Shown here: positions 1 to 5,693 of the stretch, piece by piece
Layout: each line of letters starts with the position of its first letter
Position numbering within the stretch: the stretch's first letter is position 1
NCBI GenBank assembly: GCA_031270205.1
Contig: JAISYA010000094.1
Location: 1 to 5,693 of the forward strand
Direction: 5' to 3'
Length of the DNA: 5,693 nucleotides
DNA from: Treponema sp.
GTDB taxonomy: Bacteria > Spirochaetota > Spirochaetia > Treponematales > Breznakiellaceae
Notes under the pieces: generated by a model
What the model was told of the DNA's origin: nothing
The model's input: the letters and a program-made list of their open reading frames with translations, nothing else
The model's database searches: none
Translations under genes and position numbers: made by a program

Positions 1-4
1 CCGC

Positions 5-34
5 TTGCAATTATCCGCCAATTATGCGTACAAT
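5..34 (+). promoter_or_regulatory. Candidate sigma-70-type promoter (distal)
   Basis: TTGCAA at 5-10 (4 of 6 matches to TTGACA) lies 18 bases before TACAAT at 29-34 (5 of 6 matches to TATAAT), in an AT-rich stretch upstream of oadG. The spacing is acceptable for a housekeeping promoter. It would give a leader of roughly 60 bases that includes the GC palindrome at 55-66. This is a pattern match only. AT-rich intergenic DNA yields such matches by chance, and the box at 77-82 is a rival. Confidence 0.3.
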
Positions 35-54
35 TAAATATGCATTGATATCCG

Positions 55-66
55 CCCCGGCCGGGG
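55..66. repeat. Perfect 12-base GC palindrome (CCCCGGCCGGGG)
   Basis: The sequence is its own reverse complement over all 12 bases, centred between 60 and 61. It sits just upstream of the exact TATAAT at 77-82, in the position where a -35 element for that box would be. It could be an operator-like site, a short hairpin (four base pairs with a four-base loop) in a transcript from the distal promoter, or a chance product of GC-rich sequence. The symmetry does not extend outward cleanly, since 54/67 and 53/68 mismatch. Confidence 0.35.
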
Positions 67-76
67 ACGGTTTCAA

Positions 77-82
77 TATAAT
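77..82 (+). promoter_or_regulatory. Exact -10 box (TATAAT) upstream of oadG
   Basis: A perfect TATAAT lies 21 bases before the oadG start codon. It would put transcription start near 88-90, with the ribosome binding site GGAGG (95-99) immediately after. No good -35 exists at 16-18 bases spacing, because that place is occupied by the GC palindrome at 55-66. The best -35-like hexamer, TTGATA at 45-50, is 26 bases away, which is too far. If this box is used, it probably depends on an activator or has weak basal activity. Confidence 0.4.
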
Positions 83-103
83 TTCAACATAAACGGAGGA
101 TTT

Positions 104-352
104 ATGACTATTGCGGAAATGTTGGGCCAAAGCGGGGTTATGACTCTCTTGGGCATGGGAACTGTGTTTGGGTTTTTGATTGTCCTGATCATCGCCGTTA
201 CTGTAATGGGGAAGATTTTTAATGCCCTGGGCCTGAACAAAGACGCGCCGTCTCCGGCGGGAAAGACCGGCCCGGCGGCCTCCGGCGCGGGGAACGCCGC
301 GGTAACGGCGGCCATTTCGGCGGCGGTTACTGAATACCAAAAAAATAACTAA
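104..352 (+). CDS. oadG: Oxaloacetate decarboxylase, gamma subunit (OadG)
   Basis: This 82-residue protein is the small membrane subunit of the Na+-pumping oxaloacetate decarboxylase. In the known complex it assembles and stabilises the pump, joining the soluble alpha subunit to the membrane beta subunit. One membrane helix spans about residues 13-35 and contains the family-typical LGMGTVFGFL stretch. A Gly/Ala/Pro-rich linker follows (about 43-66). A short C-terminal helix ending VTEYQKN resembles the family's tail that contacts OadA. The length is within the usual 80-100 range. The start is fixed by GGAGG at 95-99, four bases before ATG. It is first in the apparent operon, and oadA starts 10 bases after its stop, giving the order G-A-B as in enterobacterial clusters. 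The protein has no histidine at all, whereas the Klebsiella OadG tail is known to bind zinc through its C-terminal region. Assignment rests on family pattern plus neighbours. Confidence 0.88.
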   Translation: MTIAEMLGQSGVMTLLGMGTVFGFLIVLIIAVTVMGKIFNALGLNKDAPSPAGKTGPAASGAGNAAVTAAISAAVTEYQKNN

Positions 353-362
353 AGAGGGAAAA

Positions 363-2423
363 ATGCCTAACGTTAAATTGACTGACCTTGTATTGCGGGA
401 CGCTCATCAGTCCCTGTTCGCCACCCGCATGGTTACTGCGGACATGCTGCCCATTTGCGGCAAGCTCGACCAGGCGGGCTTTTTCGCCCTGGAAGCCTGG
501 GGGGGGGCTACTTTCGACTCCTGTATCAGGTTTTTGAATGAAGATCCCTGGGAACGGCTGAAGAAACTCAAAAAGGCCATGCCCAATACCAAGATAATGA
601 TGCTGCTGCGGGGCCAGAACCTGCTGGGCTACCGGCACTATGCCGACGATGTGGTGGCGAAGTTCGTGGAATACGCCGCCAAAGACGGCGTTGATATTTT
701 CCGCATTTTTGACGCGGTAAACGATCCCCGGAACTTCAAGGCCGCTACCGACGCCGCCCGGAAGACGGGCAAGCACATCCAGGCGGCCATTTCCTACGCG
801 GTAACGCCTTTCCACACCATCGAGAAATACGCGGAACTGGCAAAGCAATATGCCGGCATCGGGGCGGACTCCATCGCCATTAAGGATATGTCCGGCCTCC
901 TCAAGCCCTACGAGGCGTACCATCTGGTGAAGGCGATCAAAAAAGTGACGGACCTTCCCGTGGAGATTCACTCCCACGCCACAACGGGCATGTCGGTGGC
1001 GACGCTGGTGAAGGCCGCCGAAGCCGGCGCGGAGATTCTTGACACGACTATTTCCTCGCTGGCAATGGGAACCAGCCACAGTCCCACCGAAACCATGGTG
1101 GAGATTTTCCGGGGCACGGAGTACGATACGGGCCTTGATATCAAGCTGCTGCTGGAAATCGCCGCCTATTTCCGGGAAGTTCGCAAGCGCTACAAGCAAT
1201 TCGAATCGAGTTTCCTGGGCGCGGATACCCGCATTCTGGCGAGCCAGGTACCCGGCGGCATGCTTTCCAATCTGGAAAGCCAGCTCAAGGAGCAGGGCGC
1301 TTCGGACAAGATAGACGCGGTCCTGAAAGAGATAGCGGTTGTCCAGAAAGACGCCGGTTATCCGCCGCTCGTTACCCCGACCAGCCAGATCGTGGGAACC
1401 CAGGCGGTGTTCAACGTGCTCTTCGGCAGTTACACCCGGCTTTCCGGTGAATTCCAGGACCTGATGGCGGGCAAATACGGCGCGTGCCCGGCCCCCAAAA
1501 ACCCCGCAGTGGTTGCTAAAGCCCTCTTGGGCCTTAAAATGGAAAAGGAAATCACCCACCGGCCGGCGGATGATATTCCCCCTGAATACGACAAACTGGA
1601 AGCGGAGACCAAAAAGCTCCTGGGAACGGAGACGGTCAGCGCCGAGGATGTGCTTACTTACGCGATGTTCCCCAAAGTGGCGCCCAATTTCTTCAAGAAA
1701 CGGGCCGAGGGACCGGTGGTCTTCAAGAGCGAAGAGGCCGCGGCGGCTCCGGCCGCTAGGACTCCGGGCCGGGCGGAACAATACAATGTCAACGTGAACG
1801 GCACCAACTACGCGGTGGTGGTTTCCCCCGCGGGGACGGTGGCGCTTGGCGCGGCTCCCGGCGGGGCGGCGCAGGCGGCTCCCGCCGCGGGCGGCTCTTC
1901 CGGCGGCGTGCGTATTCCCGCGCCGGTGGCGGGCACAGTCCTCCGTTATGCGGTGAACGAAGGCGCGGAAGTGCAAAAGGGCGATACGGTTATCATTATC
2001 GAGTCCATGAAAATGGAACTGGAGATTAAGTCAACCGCCGCCGGAAAGATTCACTTTCTGGCACCCGCCGGGACGCAGGTTGCCTCGCAGCAGCCCATAG
2101 CGGAAATCGGCGGCAGCGGCGCGGCTCCCGTGGCGGCGGCGCCGGTGGTGGAAGCGCCTGTGGCGGCAGCGGCGGCTCCCGCGGCCCCTTCGGCGGCGGC
2201 GCCATCGGGCGCGGGTACGGTTATACCGGCCCCGGTAGCGGGCACCATTCTCCGTTACGCGGTGAACGAAGGCGCGTCCGTTGCCTCGGGCGATACGATC
2301 GTCATCATCGAGTCCATGAAAATGGAACTGGAAATCAAGTCAACCGCCGCCGGAAAGGTTCACTTTCTGGCGCCCGCCGGCGCGCAGGTTGCCTCGCAGC
2401 AGCCCATAGCGGAAATCGGTTGA
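363..2423 (+). CDS. oadA: Oxaloacetate decarboxylase, alpha subunit (OadA), with two biotinyl domains
   Basis: This 686-residue cytoplasmic, biotin-carrying carboxyltransferase moves the carboxyl group of oxaloacetate to biotin and yields pyruvate. The N-terminal TIM barrel (about 5-265, HMG-CoA-lyase-like) has LRDAHQS with D13, WGGATFD (46-52), IAIKDMSG with K174 (the lysine carbamylated in this family) and EIHSHATTGM with metal ligands H203 and H205. The D13/K174/H203/H205 spacing equals that I recall for Vibrio cholerae OadA (D17/K178/H207/H209). A conserved carboxylase association domain covers about 285-450 and a short beta segment about 472-490. The tail is unusual: two full biotinyl domains, about 516-583 and 619-686, each with ESMKMELE (biotin lysines K550 and K653), joined by an Ala/Pro-rich linker (about 584-618). 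Typical OadA proteins have about 590-600 residues and one such domain, and the extra length here matches one added domain plus linker. The ribosome site GAGGG (354-358) is modest. The barrel type excludes methylmalonyl- or glutaconyl-CoA decarboxylase. A free-standing pyruvate carboxylase subunit B is the main alternative, made unlikely by oadG and oadB. Confidence 0.95.
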   Translation: MPNVKLTDLVLRDAHQSLFATRMVTADMLPICGKLDQAGFFALEAWGGATFDSCIRFLNEDPWERLKKLKKAMPNTKIMMLLRGQNLLGYRHYADDVVAKFVEYAAKDGVDIFRIFDAVNDPRNFKAATDAARKTGKHIQAAISYAVTPFHTIEKYAELAKQYAGIGADSIAIKDMSGLLKPYEAYHLVKAIKKVTDLPVEIHSHATTGMSVATLVKAAEAGAEILDTTISSLAMGTSHSPTETMVEIFRGTEYDTGLDIKLLLEIAAYFREVRKRYKQFESSFLGADTRILASQVPGGMLSNLESQLKEQGASDKIDAVLKEIAVVQKDAGYPPLVTPTSQIVGTQAVFNVLFGSYTRLSGEFQDLMAGKYGACPAPKNPAVVAKALLGLKMEKEITHRPADDIPPEYDKLEAETKKLLGTETVSAEDVLTYAMFPKVAPNFFKKRAEGPVVFKSEEAAAAPAARTPGRAEQYNVNVNGTNYAVVVSPAGTVALGAAPGGAAQAAPAAGGSSGGVRIPAPVAGTVLRYAVNEGAEVQKGDTVIIIESMKMELEIKSTAAGKIHFLAPAGTQVASQQPIAEIGGSGAAPVAAAPVVEAPVAAAAAPAAPSAAAPSGAGTVIPAPVAGTILRYAVNEGASVASGDTIVIIESMKMELEIKSTAAGKVHFLAPAGAQVASQQPIAEIG
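499..507 (+). repeat. Nine-G homopolymer inside oadA
   Basis: Nine consecutive G residues encode part of the conserved W46-G47-G48 of the OadA barrel (TGG GGG GGG). It is the longest G run I noticed in the window. A slip of one base here would truncate OadA early. Whether its length varies in the population cannot be told from one sequence. Confidence 0.6.
1914..2111 (+). repeat. Direct repeat copy 1: first biotinyl domain of OadA
   Basis: This 198-base in-frame segment encodes OadA residues 518-583, including the biotinylation lysine codon at 2010-2012. Aligned without gaps to the copy at 2223-2420, I count 28 base differences (86% identity) and 8 amino-acid differences in 66 (88% identity). 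The first 84 bases carry 21 of the differences and the last 114 only 7. The start-to-start offset is 309 bases (103 codons), so gain or loss of a unit keeps the reading frame. Confidence 0.95.
2223..2420 (+). repeat. Direct repeat copy 2: second biotinyl domain of OadA
   Basis: This second copy encodes OadA residues 621-686, with the biotinylation lysine codon at 2319-2321, and ends one base before the stop codon. The strongest match to copy 1 is an uninterrupted identical run of 37 bases (2383-2419 against 2074-2110). The substituted residues (for example E536/S639, Q538/A641, K539/S642) lie in the loop before the GDT turn, away from the lysine hairpin, so both domains look functional. Confidence 0.95.
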
Positions 2424-2433
2424 GGAGGGAGAC

Positions 2434-3819
2434 ATGCTGAACACCAAAAAAGATCCGGTATTTGTTACCAGGGTTTGCCTGCTCATTCTGGCCGGCGCTT
2501 TCGCGGTTTCCTTTCTCGGCGCCGCTTTCACGCCCAGGGCGCAGGCCCAGACTTCGCGTGACGATCTTCCGTCGATTTATAACCTTGACGGAATCATCCC
2601 CAACAGCGCGGACCTTCCCCGTGTTTCGCTGGGCAGTTTCCTCGCTAATCTCGCGAGAACCACCGGTATCTTTGCCTTTATACACAACGAAACACCGATG
2701 GAGACCCCCGCGGGCCTGCCGATCACCATTTTCGGCTGGCAGGAACTGTTCATGGTGGCCGTGGGCTTCCTCATCATCTACCTGGGCGCGGTCAAGAACT
2801 TTGAGCCGCTGCTCCTTATCCCCATCGGCTTCGGGACGGCGTTTGTGAACATTCCCTTTGCCGGTATGGGAAACGCCCCCCACGGGATGCTCCACATCAT
2901 TTACGAGGGCGGGGTGGGCAATGAATTCTTCCCCATGATTATCTTTATGGGGATCGGGGCAATGACCGATTTCGGTCCCCTTATCGCCAACCCCAAGACG
3001 GCCCTTTTGGGCGCGGCGGCCCAGTTCGGCGTGTTCGGCACGCTCTTCGGCATCTCCATTGCCAACTATCTGCCCGGCGTCGCCTTCAACCTCAAGGAAG
3101 CCTGCGCGGTGGCGATCATCGGCGGCGCGGACGGCCCCACCACGATATACATCGCGGCGAAACTGGCCCCCCACCTGCTGGCAACGGTGGCGGTGGCGGC
3201 CTATTCCTACATGGCCCTCGTGCCTATCATCCAGCCGCCCATCATGAAGCTCCTCACCACCAAAGAGGAACGGCTTATCAGGATGAAACAACTCAGGCCC
3301 GTTTCCACGGTTGAGAAAATCTTCTTTCCCCTGGTGGTGTTCGTCCTTTCTATCTTCCTTATTCCATCGGCGGCGCCGCTTATCGGCTGTCTCATGTTCG
3401 GCAACTTCATCCGTGAGTGCGGCGTGGTGGAACGGCTTTCAAAGACCATGCAGAACGAGCTTATCAATATCGTGTCGATCTTCCTCTCCCTGGGGGTGGG
3501 CAGCCAGATGACCCCGGACCGCTTCCTCAACCCCTCCTCGCTTATCATCGTGGTCATGGGCCTGGCGGCGTTCGCCATTGCTACCGCCACGGGGATTATC
3601 GTCGCCAAAATTATGAACCTGTTTCTGAAAGAGAAGATCAATCCCCTTATCGGTTCAGCCGGCGTCTCGGCGGTGCCCATGGCCGCCCGCGTCTCCAACA
3701 AAGTCGGCCTTGAGTACGATCCGGGGAACTTCCTTCTGATGCACGCCATGGGACCCAACGTTTCCGGCGTCATCGGTACCGCAATTGCCGCCGGCGTAAT
3801 GATAGCCATATACGGCTGA
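2434..3819 (+). CDS. oadB: Oxaloacetate decarboxylase, beta subunit (OadB), sodium pump
   Basis: This 461-residue integral membrane protein decarboxylates carboxybiotin held by OadA and couples this to Na+ export. Family motifs are FEPLLLIPIGFG (123-134), MGIGAMTDFGPLIANPKT (172-189), IIGGADGPT (228-236), AAYSYMALVP (255-264) and GVSAVPMAARVSN (410-422). The residues known as functionally critical in Klebsiella OadB (D203, Y229, N373, G377, S382, R389) correspond at a constant offset of 30 to D233, Y259, N403, G407, S412 and R419, all conserved. The N-terminus is extended relative to short beta subunits of about 375 residues. A hydrophobic signal-like segment (about 11-31) ends in AQAQ (36-39), followed by a polar stretch (about 40-64) before the family core. 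The enterobacterial mid-protein insert after the first core helices is absent. The start follows GAGGAGG (2422-2428), which overlaps the oadA stop. The stop TGA is followed directly by in-frame TAA. GcdB/MmdB homologues are the alternatives, but the OadA and OadG neighbours decide for OadB. Confidence 0.94.
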   Translation: MLNTKKDPVFVTRVCLLILAGAFAVSFLGAAFTPRAQAQTSRDDLPSIYNLDGIIPNSADLPRVSLGSFLANLARTTGIFAFIHNETPMETPAGLPITIFGWQELFMVAVGFLIIYLGAVKNFEPLLLIPIGFGTAFVNIPFAGMGNAPHGMLHIIYEGGVGNEFFPMIIFMGIGAMTDFGPLIANPKTALLGAAAQFGVFGTLFGISIANYLPGVAFNLKEACAVAIIGGADGPTTIYIAAKLAPHLLATVAVAAYSYMALVPIIQPPIMKLLTTKEERLIRMKQLRPVSTVEKIFFPLVVFVLSIFLIPSAAPLIGCLMFGNFIRECGVVERLSKTMQNELINIVSIFLSLGVGSQMTPDRFLNPSSLIIVVMGLAAFAIATATGIIVAKIMNLFLKEKINPLIGSAGVSAVPMAARVSNKVGLEYDPGNFLLMHAMGPNVSGVIGTAIAAGVMIAIYG

Positions 3820-3830
3820 TAATCGGGGCA

Positions 3831-3838
3831 AAGGGGGG
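3831..3838 (+). promoter_or_regulatory. Ribosome binding site with a six-G run
   Basis: AAGGGGGG ends three bases before the ATG of the phosphomutase gene and is the only Shine-Dalgarno-like sequence there, so it fixes the start at 3842. It is a G run rather than a canonical AGGAGG, and its length would change the effective spacing if it slipped. Confidence 0.6.
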
Positions 3839-3841
3839 ATT

Positions 3842-5578
3842 ATGGACCGGGATGGTATTGTTGAACGGGCGAAGGATTATATAGCGAAGGAAAGGGACGC
3901 GGGTTTCCGCTCCGGGGTGGAAAAACTGCTGGCCTCGGAGGACTGGAAGGAACTGGAAGACCGTTTCTACCGGAACCTGGAATTCGGTACCGGGGGACTG
4001 CGGGGGATAATCGGCGGCGGTTATAACCGGATGAATACCCTGGTGGTAAAAAGCGCCACTCAGGGCCTCTCTTCTTACCTTATCAAGGCTTTTCCCGAAA
4101 AAGCCGCGGCCGGGAAACTCTCCGCGGCCATTGCCTTTGACAGCCGCCATTACTCTGTGGAATTCGCCGAGGCCGCGGCGCTGATTTTTGCCGCCAACGG
4201 CATCAAGGCCTGGCTTTTTTCCTCCCTCAGGCCCACGCCGGAACTCTCCTTTGCCATCCGCCGCCTGGGCTGCGACACGGGCATCGTGGTTACCGCGAGC
4301 CACAATCCGCCCCAATACAACGGCTACAAGGCCTACTGGAACGACGGCTCCCAGGTGGTCCCCCCGCATGACGCGGGTATCATCGACGAAGTTAATTCGG
4401 TCACAATCATCAAGGAAATCGCTCGGCAGGAGGCCCTGGACAGGGGGCTGCTCAACATTATCGATACAGAAGTGGACGAGCCTTACCAGGCCATGGTGAA
4501 GTCCCGGCTTTTCAGGCCCGGCCTCATCAGGGAGAAGGCGGGAGAGGTGAAGATCGTCTATACTCCCCTGCACGGTACGGGCGCGATGCACGTGGAGAAA
4601 GTATTGGGCGATCTGGGCCTCAAGGTTATCACCGTGCCTGAACAGCGCGAAGGCAACGGGGATTTTCCCACCGTGGCTTTCCCCAACCCCGAAGAAGCGG
4701 CGGCCCTGGACATGGCCATCAAGCTGGGCGCCAAAGAAAAGGCCGACGTGGTAATGGCCACCGACCCCGACGCCGACCGTTTCGGGATTGCCGTTCCCAA
4801 TGCCGCGGACGGTTTCACCCTTGTTACGGGAAACCAGATGGGCGTACTCCTCGCGGACTATATTTTCCTCTCCCTCAAAGAACAGGGAACGCTGCCGGAA
4901 AACGCCGCCATGATCAATAGCGTCGTTACTACCGGCATGCAAAAGGTCCTTGCCGCCCACTACGGCGCGGCCTGCGCCGAGTGCCTTACCGGCTTCAAGT
5001 GGATCGCCGATGTTATGCGCGCATGGGAAAAGGGCGGGGCCGGCGCGAAAAACTTTGTGTTCGGCACCGAGGAAAGCTACGGCTATCTTGTGGAAACCGA
5101 GGTGCGCGACAAGGACGGGGTGTCCGCCGCGGCCCTTACCGCCGAGATGACCCTTTACTGGCGGAGCAAGGGCAAGACCCTGCTTGACCGCCTGGACGAG
5201 CTTTACGGGATTTGCGGCTTCTGGCAGGAGTTGGGTATCTCCAAATATTTCCAGGGGCCGGAAGGGCCGGCCATTATGAAGGGCATCATGGACAGATACC
5301 GTTCCAACCCACCCGCAACGCTCGGCGGCATTGAAGTGGCCAAAGTCAGGGACATTAAAAACGGCGTGGACGGCCTTCCGCCCAGCGACGTGCTCCAGTT
5401 CTTTCTCACTGACGGCACTGTGGTCAGTGCCCGCCCCAGCGGTACCGAGCCGAAGATCAAATTCTACGCAAGCTGCTGCGCGAGGATAGGCCCAGGCGGC
5501 CTTGACGCCGCCAAAGCTGAAGCGGCCCGAAAACTGGACGCCATCAGGAAAGACATCCGCGCGGTAATCGGCGAATAA
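3842..5578 (+). CDS. Phospho-sugar mutase (phosphoglucomutase/phosphomannomutase, PGM2/PgcA type)
   Basis: This 578-residue cytoplasmic alpha-D-phosphohexomutase interconverts hexose 1- and 6-phosphates through a phosphoserine enzyme. The four family signatures are in order. EFGTGGLRG (47-55) is the N-terminal substrate loop. TASHNP (151-156) holds the catalytic phosphoserine S153. DPDADR (308-313) carries Mg2+ ligands D308, D310 and D312. GTEESYG (408-414) binds sugar, and RPSGTEPK (531-538) binds phosphate. The length and the FGTGGLRG signature match the PGM2/Bacillus PgcA branch (about 580 residues), not the shorter ManB/GlmM enzymes. Specificity (glucose, mannose or pentose phosphates) cannot be read from the sequence. 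It starts 22 bases after oadB with its own ribosome site and no visible terminator between, so it is probably co-transcribed with the decarboxylase, although the two have no direct biochemical link. It ends with tandem in-frame stops TAA TAA. All catalytic residues are intact. Confidence 0.93.
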   Translation: MDRDGIVERAKDYIAKERDAGFRSGVEKLLASEDWKELEDRFYRNLEFGTGGLRGIIGGGYNRMNTLVVKSATQGLSSYLIKAFPEKAAAGKLSAAIAFDSRHYSVEFAEAAALIFAANGIKAWLFSSLRPTPELSFAIRRLGCDTGIVVTASHNPPQYNGYKAYWNDGSQVVPPHDAGIIDEVNSVTIIKEIARQEALDRGLLNIIDTEVDEPYQAMVKSRLFRPGLIREKAGEVKIVYTPLHGTGAMHVEKVLGDLGLKVITVPEQREGNGDFPTVAFPNPEEAAALDMAIKLGAKEKADVVMATDPDADRFGIAVPNAADGFTLVTGNQMGVLLADYIFLSLKEQGTLPENAAMINSVVTTGMQKVLAAHYGAACAECLTGFKWIADVMRAWEKGGAGAKNFVFGTEESYGYLVETEVRDKDGVSAAALTAEMTLYWRSKGKTLLDRLDELYGICGFWQELGISKYFQGPEGPAIMKGIMDRYRSNPPATLGGIEVAKVRDIKNGVDGLPPSDVLQFFLTDGTVVSARPSGTEPKIKFYASCCARIGPGGLDAAKAEAARKLDAIRKDIRAVIGE

Positions 5579-5591
5579 TAAAAAGAATGGC

Positions 5592-5693
5592 TTAAATCGC
5601 CCTGATGCCGCCTCCCTTGAGTCCGGCTTCGTAGAGCTTGCCGCAGGCGAGGAACATGGAGAGTTTGGTGCCCCCAAGGATAATGTCCGCTTC
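5592..5693 (-). CDS. C-terminal end of an unidentified convergent gene (partial)
   Basis: Reading the minus strand from the right edge, one frame is open for 33 codons and stops at TAA (5592-5594). The peptide begins EADIILGGTKLSMF and ends KLYEAGLKGGGIRAI. It shows the same G/C-ending codon preference as the plus-strand genes and a plausible protein composition, so I take it as the true tail of a gene whose start lies outside the window. I do not recognise the family. The gene converges on the phosphomutase gene with 13 bases between the stops, so it is not part of the oad transcript. A chance open frame is possible at this length. Confidence 0.55.
   Translation of the reverse strand, partial: EADIILGGTKLSMFLACGKLYEAGLKGGGIRAI

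Noticed and set aside
3..92. Frame open from the window start, or a small ORF from ATG at 24 ending at TAA 90-92, as the tail of an upstream gene or a leader peptide
   Set aside because: The ATG has no ribosome site, the stretch is AT-rich unlike the genes, and it contains promoter-like boxes. It cannot be fully excluded as an upstream gene's last codons.
1737..1913. Possible third, degenerate biotinyl domain before the first full one
   Set aside because: The segment encodes a short beta element (YNVNVNGTNYAVVV) normally found before the biotinyl domain in OadA proteins, then an Ala/Pro/Gly linker. There is no MKM or GDT motif.
327..1976. Long minus-strand open frame (549 codons) opposite oadA
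   Set aside because: It lies antisense to a gene with every OadA motif. Its translation is rich in Arg, Gly and His with no recognisable domain, as expected for the complement of a GC-rich gene with G/C-ending codons.
2335..3291. Minus-strand open frame (318 codons) opposite oadB
   Set aside because: It has no recognisable protein character and lies entirely within the complement of oadA/oadB, whose motifs are unambiguous.
5570..5601. Possible terminator hairpin between the convergent genes (GGCGA pairing with TCGCC)
   Set aside because: The stem is only five base pairs with a 22-base loop and no T run at a suitable place, so it is not a credible intrinsic terminator.
3770..5677. Long minus-strand open frame (635 codons) opposite the phosphomutase gene
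   Set aside because: Same explanation: the plus strand carries all phosphohexomutase signatures. This frame also runs over the tail of the separate minus-strand frame ending at 5592, which has better codon usage there.
1..5693. Mobile element, CRISPR array, tRNA/rRNA, riboswitch or new defence system
   Set aside because: No terminal inverted repeats, transposase motifs, spaced short repeats or conserved RNA elements were seen. The window is filled by metabolic genes.

Overview
The window carries one tightly packed plus-strand gene set that reads as an operon, followed by the 3' end of a convergent gene. The DNA is GC-rich, with strong G/C preference at third codon positions, ATG starts and short purine-rich ribosome binding sites, so it is bacterial. 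The gene content (a three-subunit sodium-pumping oxaloacetate decarboxylase plus a PGM2/PgcA-type sugar phosphomutase) fits an anaerobic or fermentative bacterium. A spirochaete related to Treponema is one possibility, and a Bacillota lineage is another. The sequence alone does not settle this.

Layout: bases 1-103 are a non-coding leader. It holds an exact TATAAT box, a second weaker promoter candidate and a 12-base GC palindrome. Then come oadG (104-352, small membrane gamma subunit), oadA (363-2423, biotin-carrying carboxyltransferase alpha subunit), oadB (2434-3819, membrane beta subunit that decarboxylates carboxybiotin and exports sodium) and a phosphohexomutase (3842-5578). The gaps between these genes are only 10, 10 and 22 bases, which supports a single transcript. 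After a 13-base gap, the last 33 codons of an unidentified minus-strand gene enter from the right edge (5592-5693). No stretch above about 105 bases lacks a gene.

How it works together: OadA transfers the carboxyl group of oxaloacetate to biotin, releasing pyruvate. OadG anchors OadA to the membrane complex. OadB releases CO2 from carboxybiotin and uses the energy to pump Na+ out. The mutase interconverts hexose 1- and 6-phosphates. It is not part of the pump but appears co-transcribed with it.

The most notable feature is that OadA ends in two complete, nearly identical biotinyl domains in tandem, each with an intact biotinylation lysine (K550 and K653), instead of the usual one. The two DNA copies are 86% identical over 198 bases, and the divergence is concentrated in their 5' part, which suggests recent duplication or partial homogenisation. 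Smaller points are an N-terminally extended OadB with a signal-like segment, an OadG without any histidine, and a nine-G tract inside oadA. I see no mobile element, CRISPR array, RNA gene or unknown multi-gene system here.
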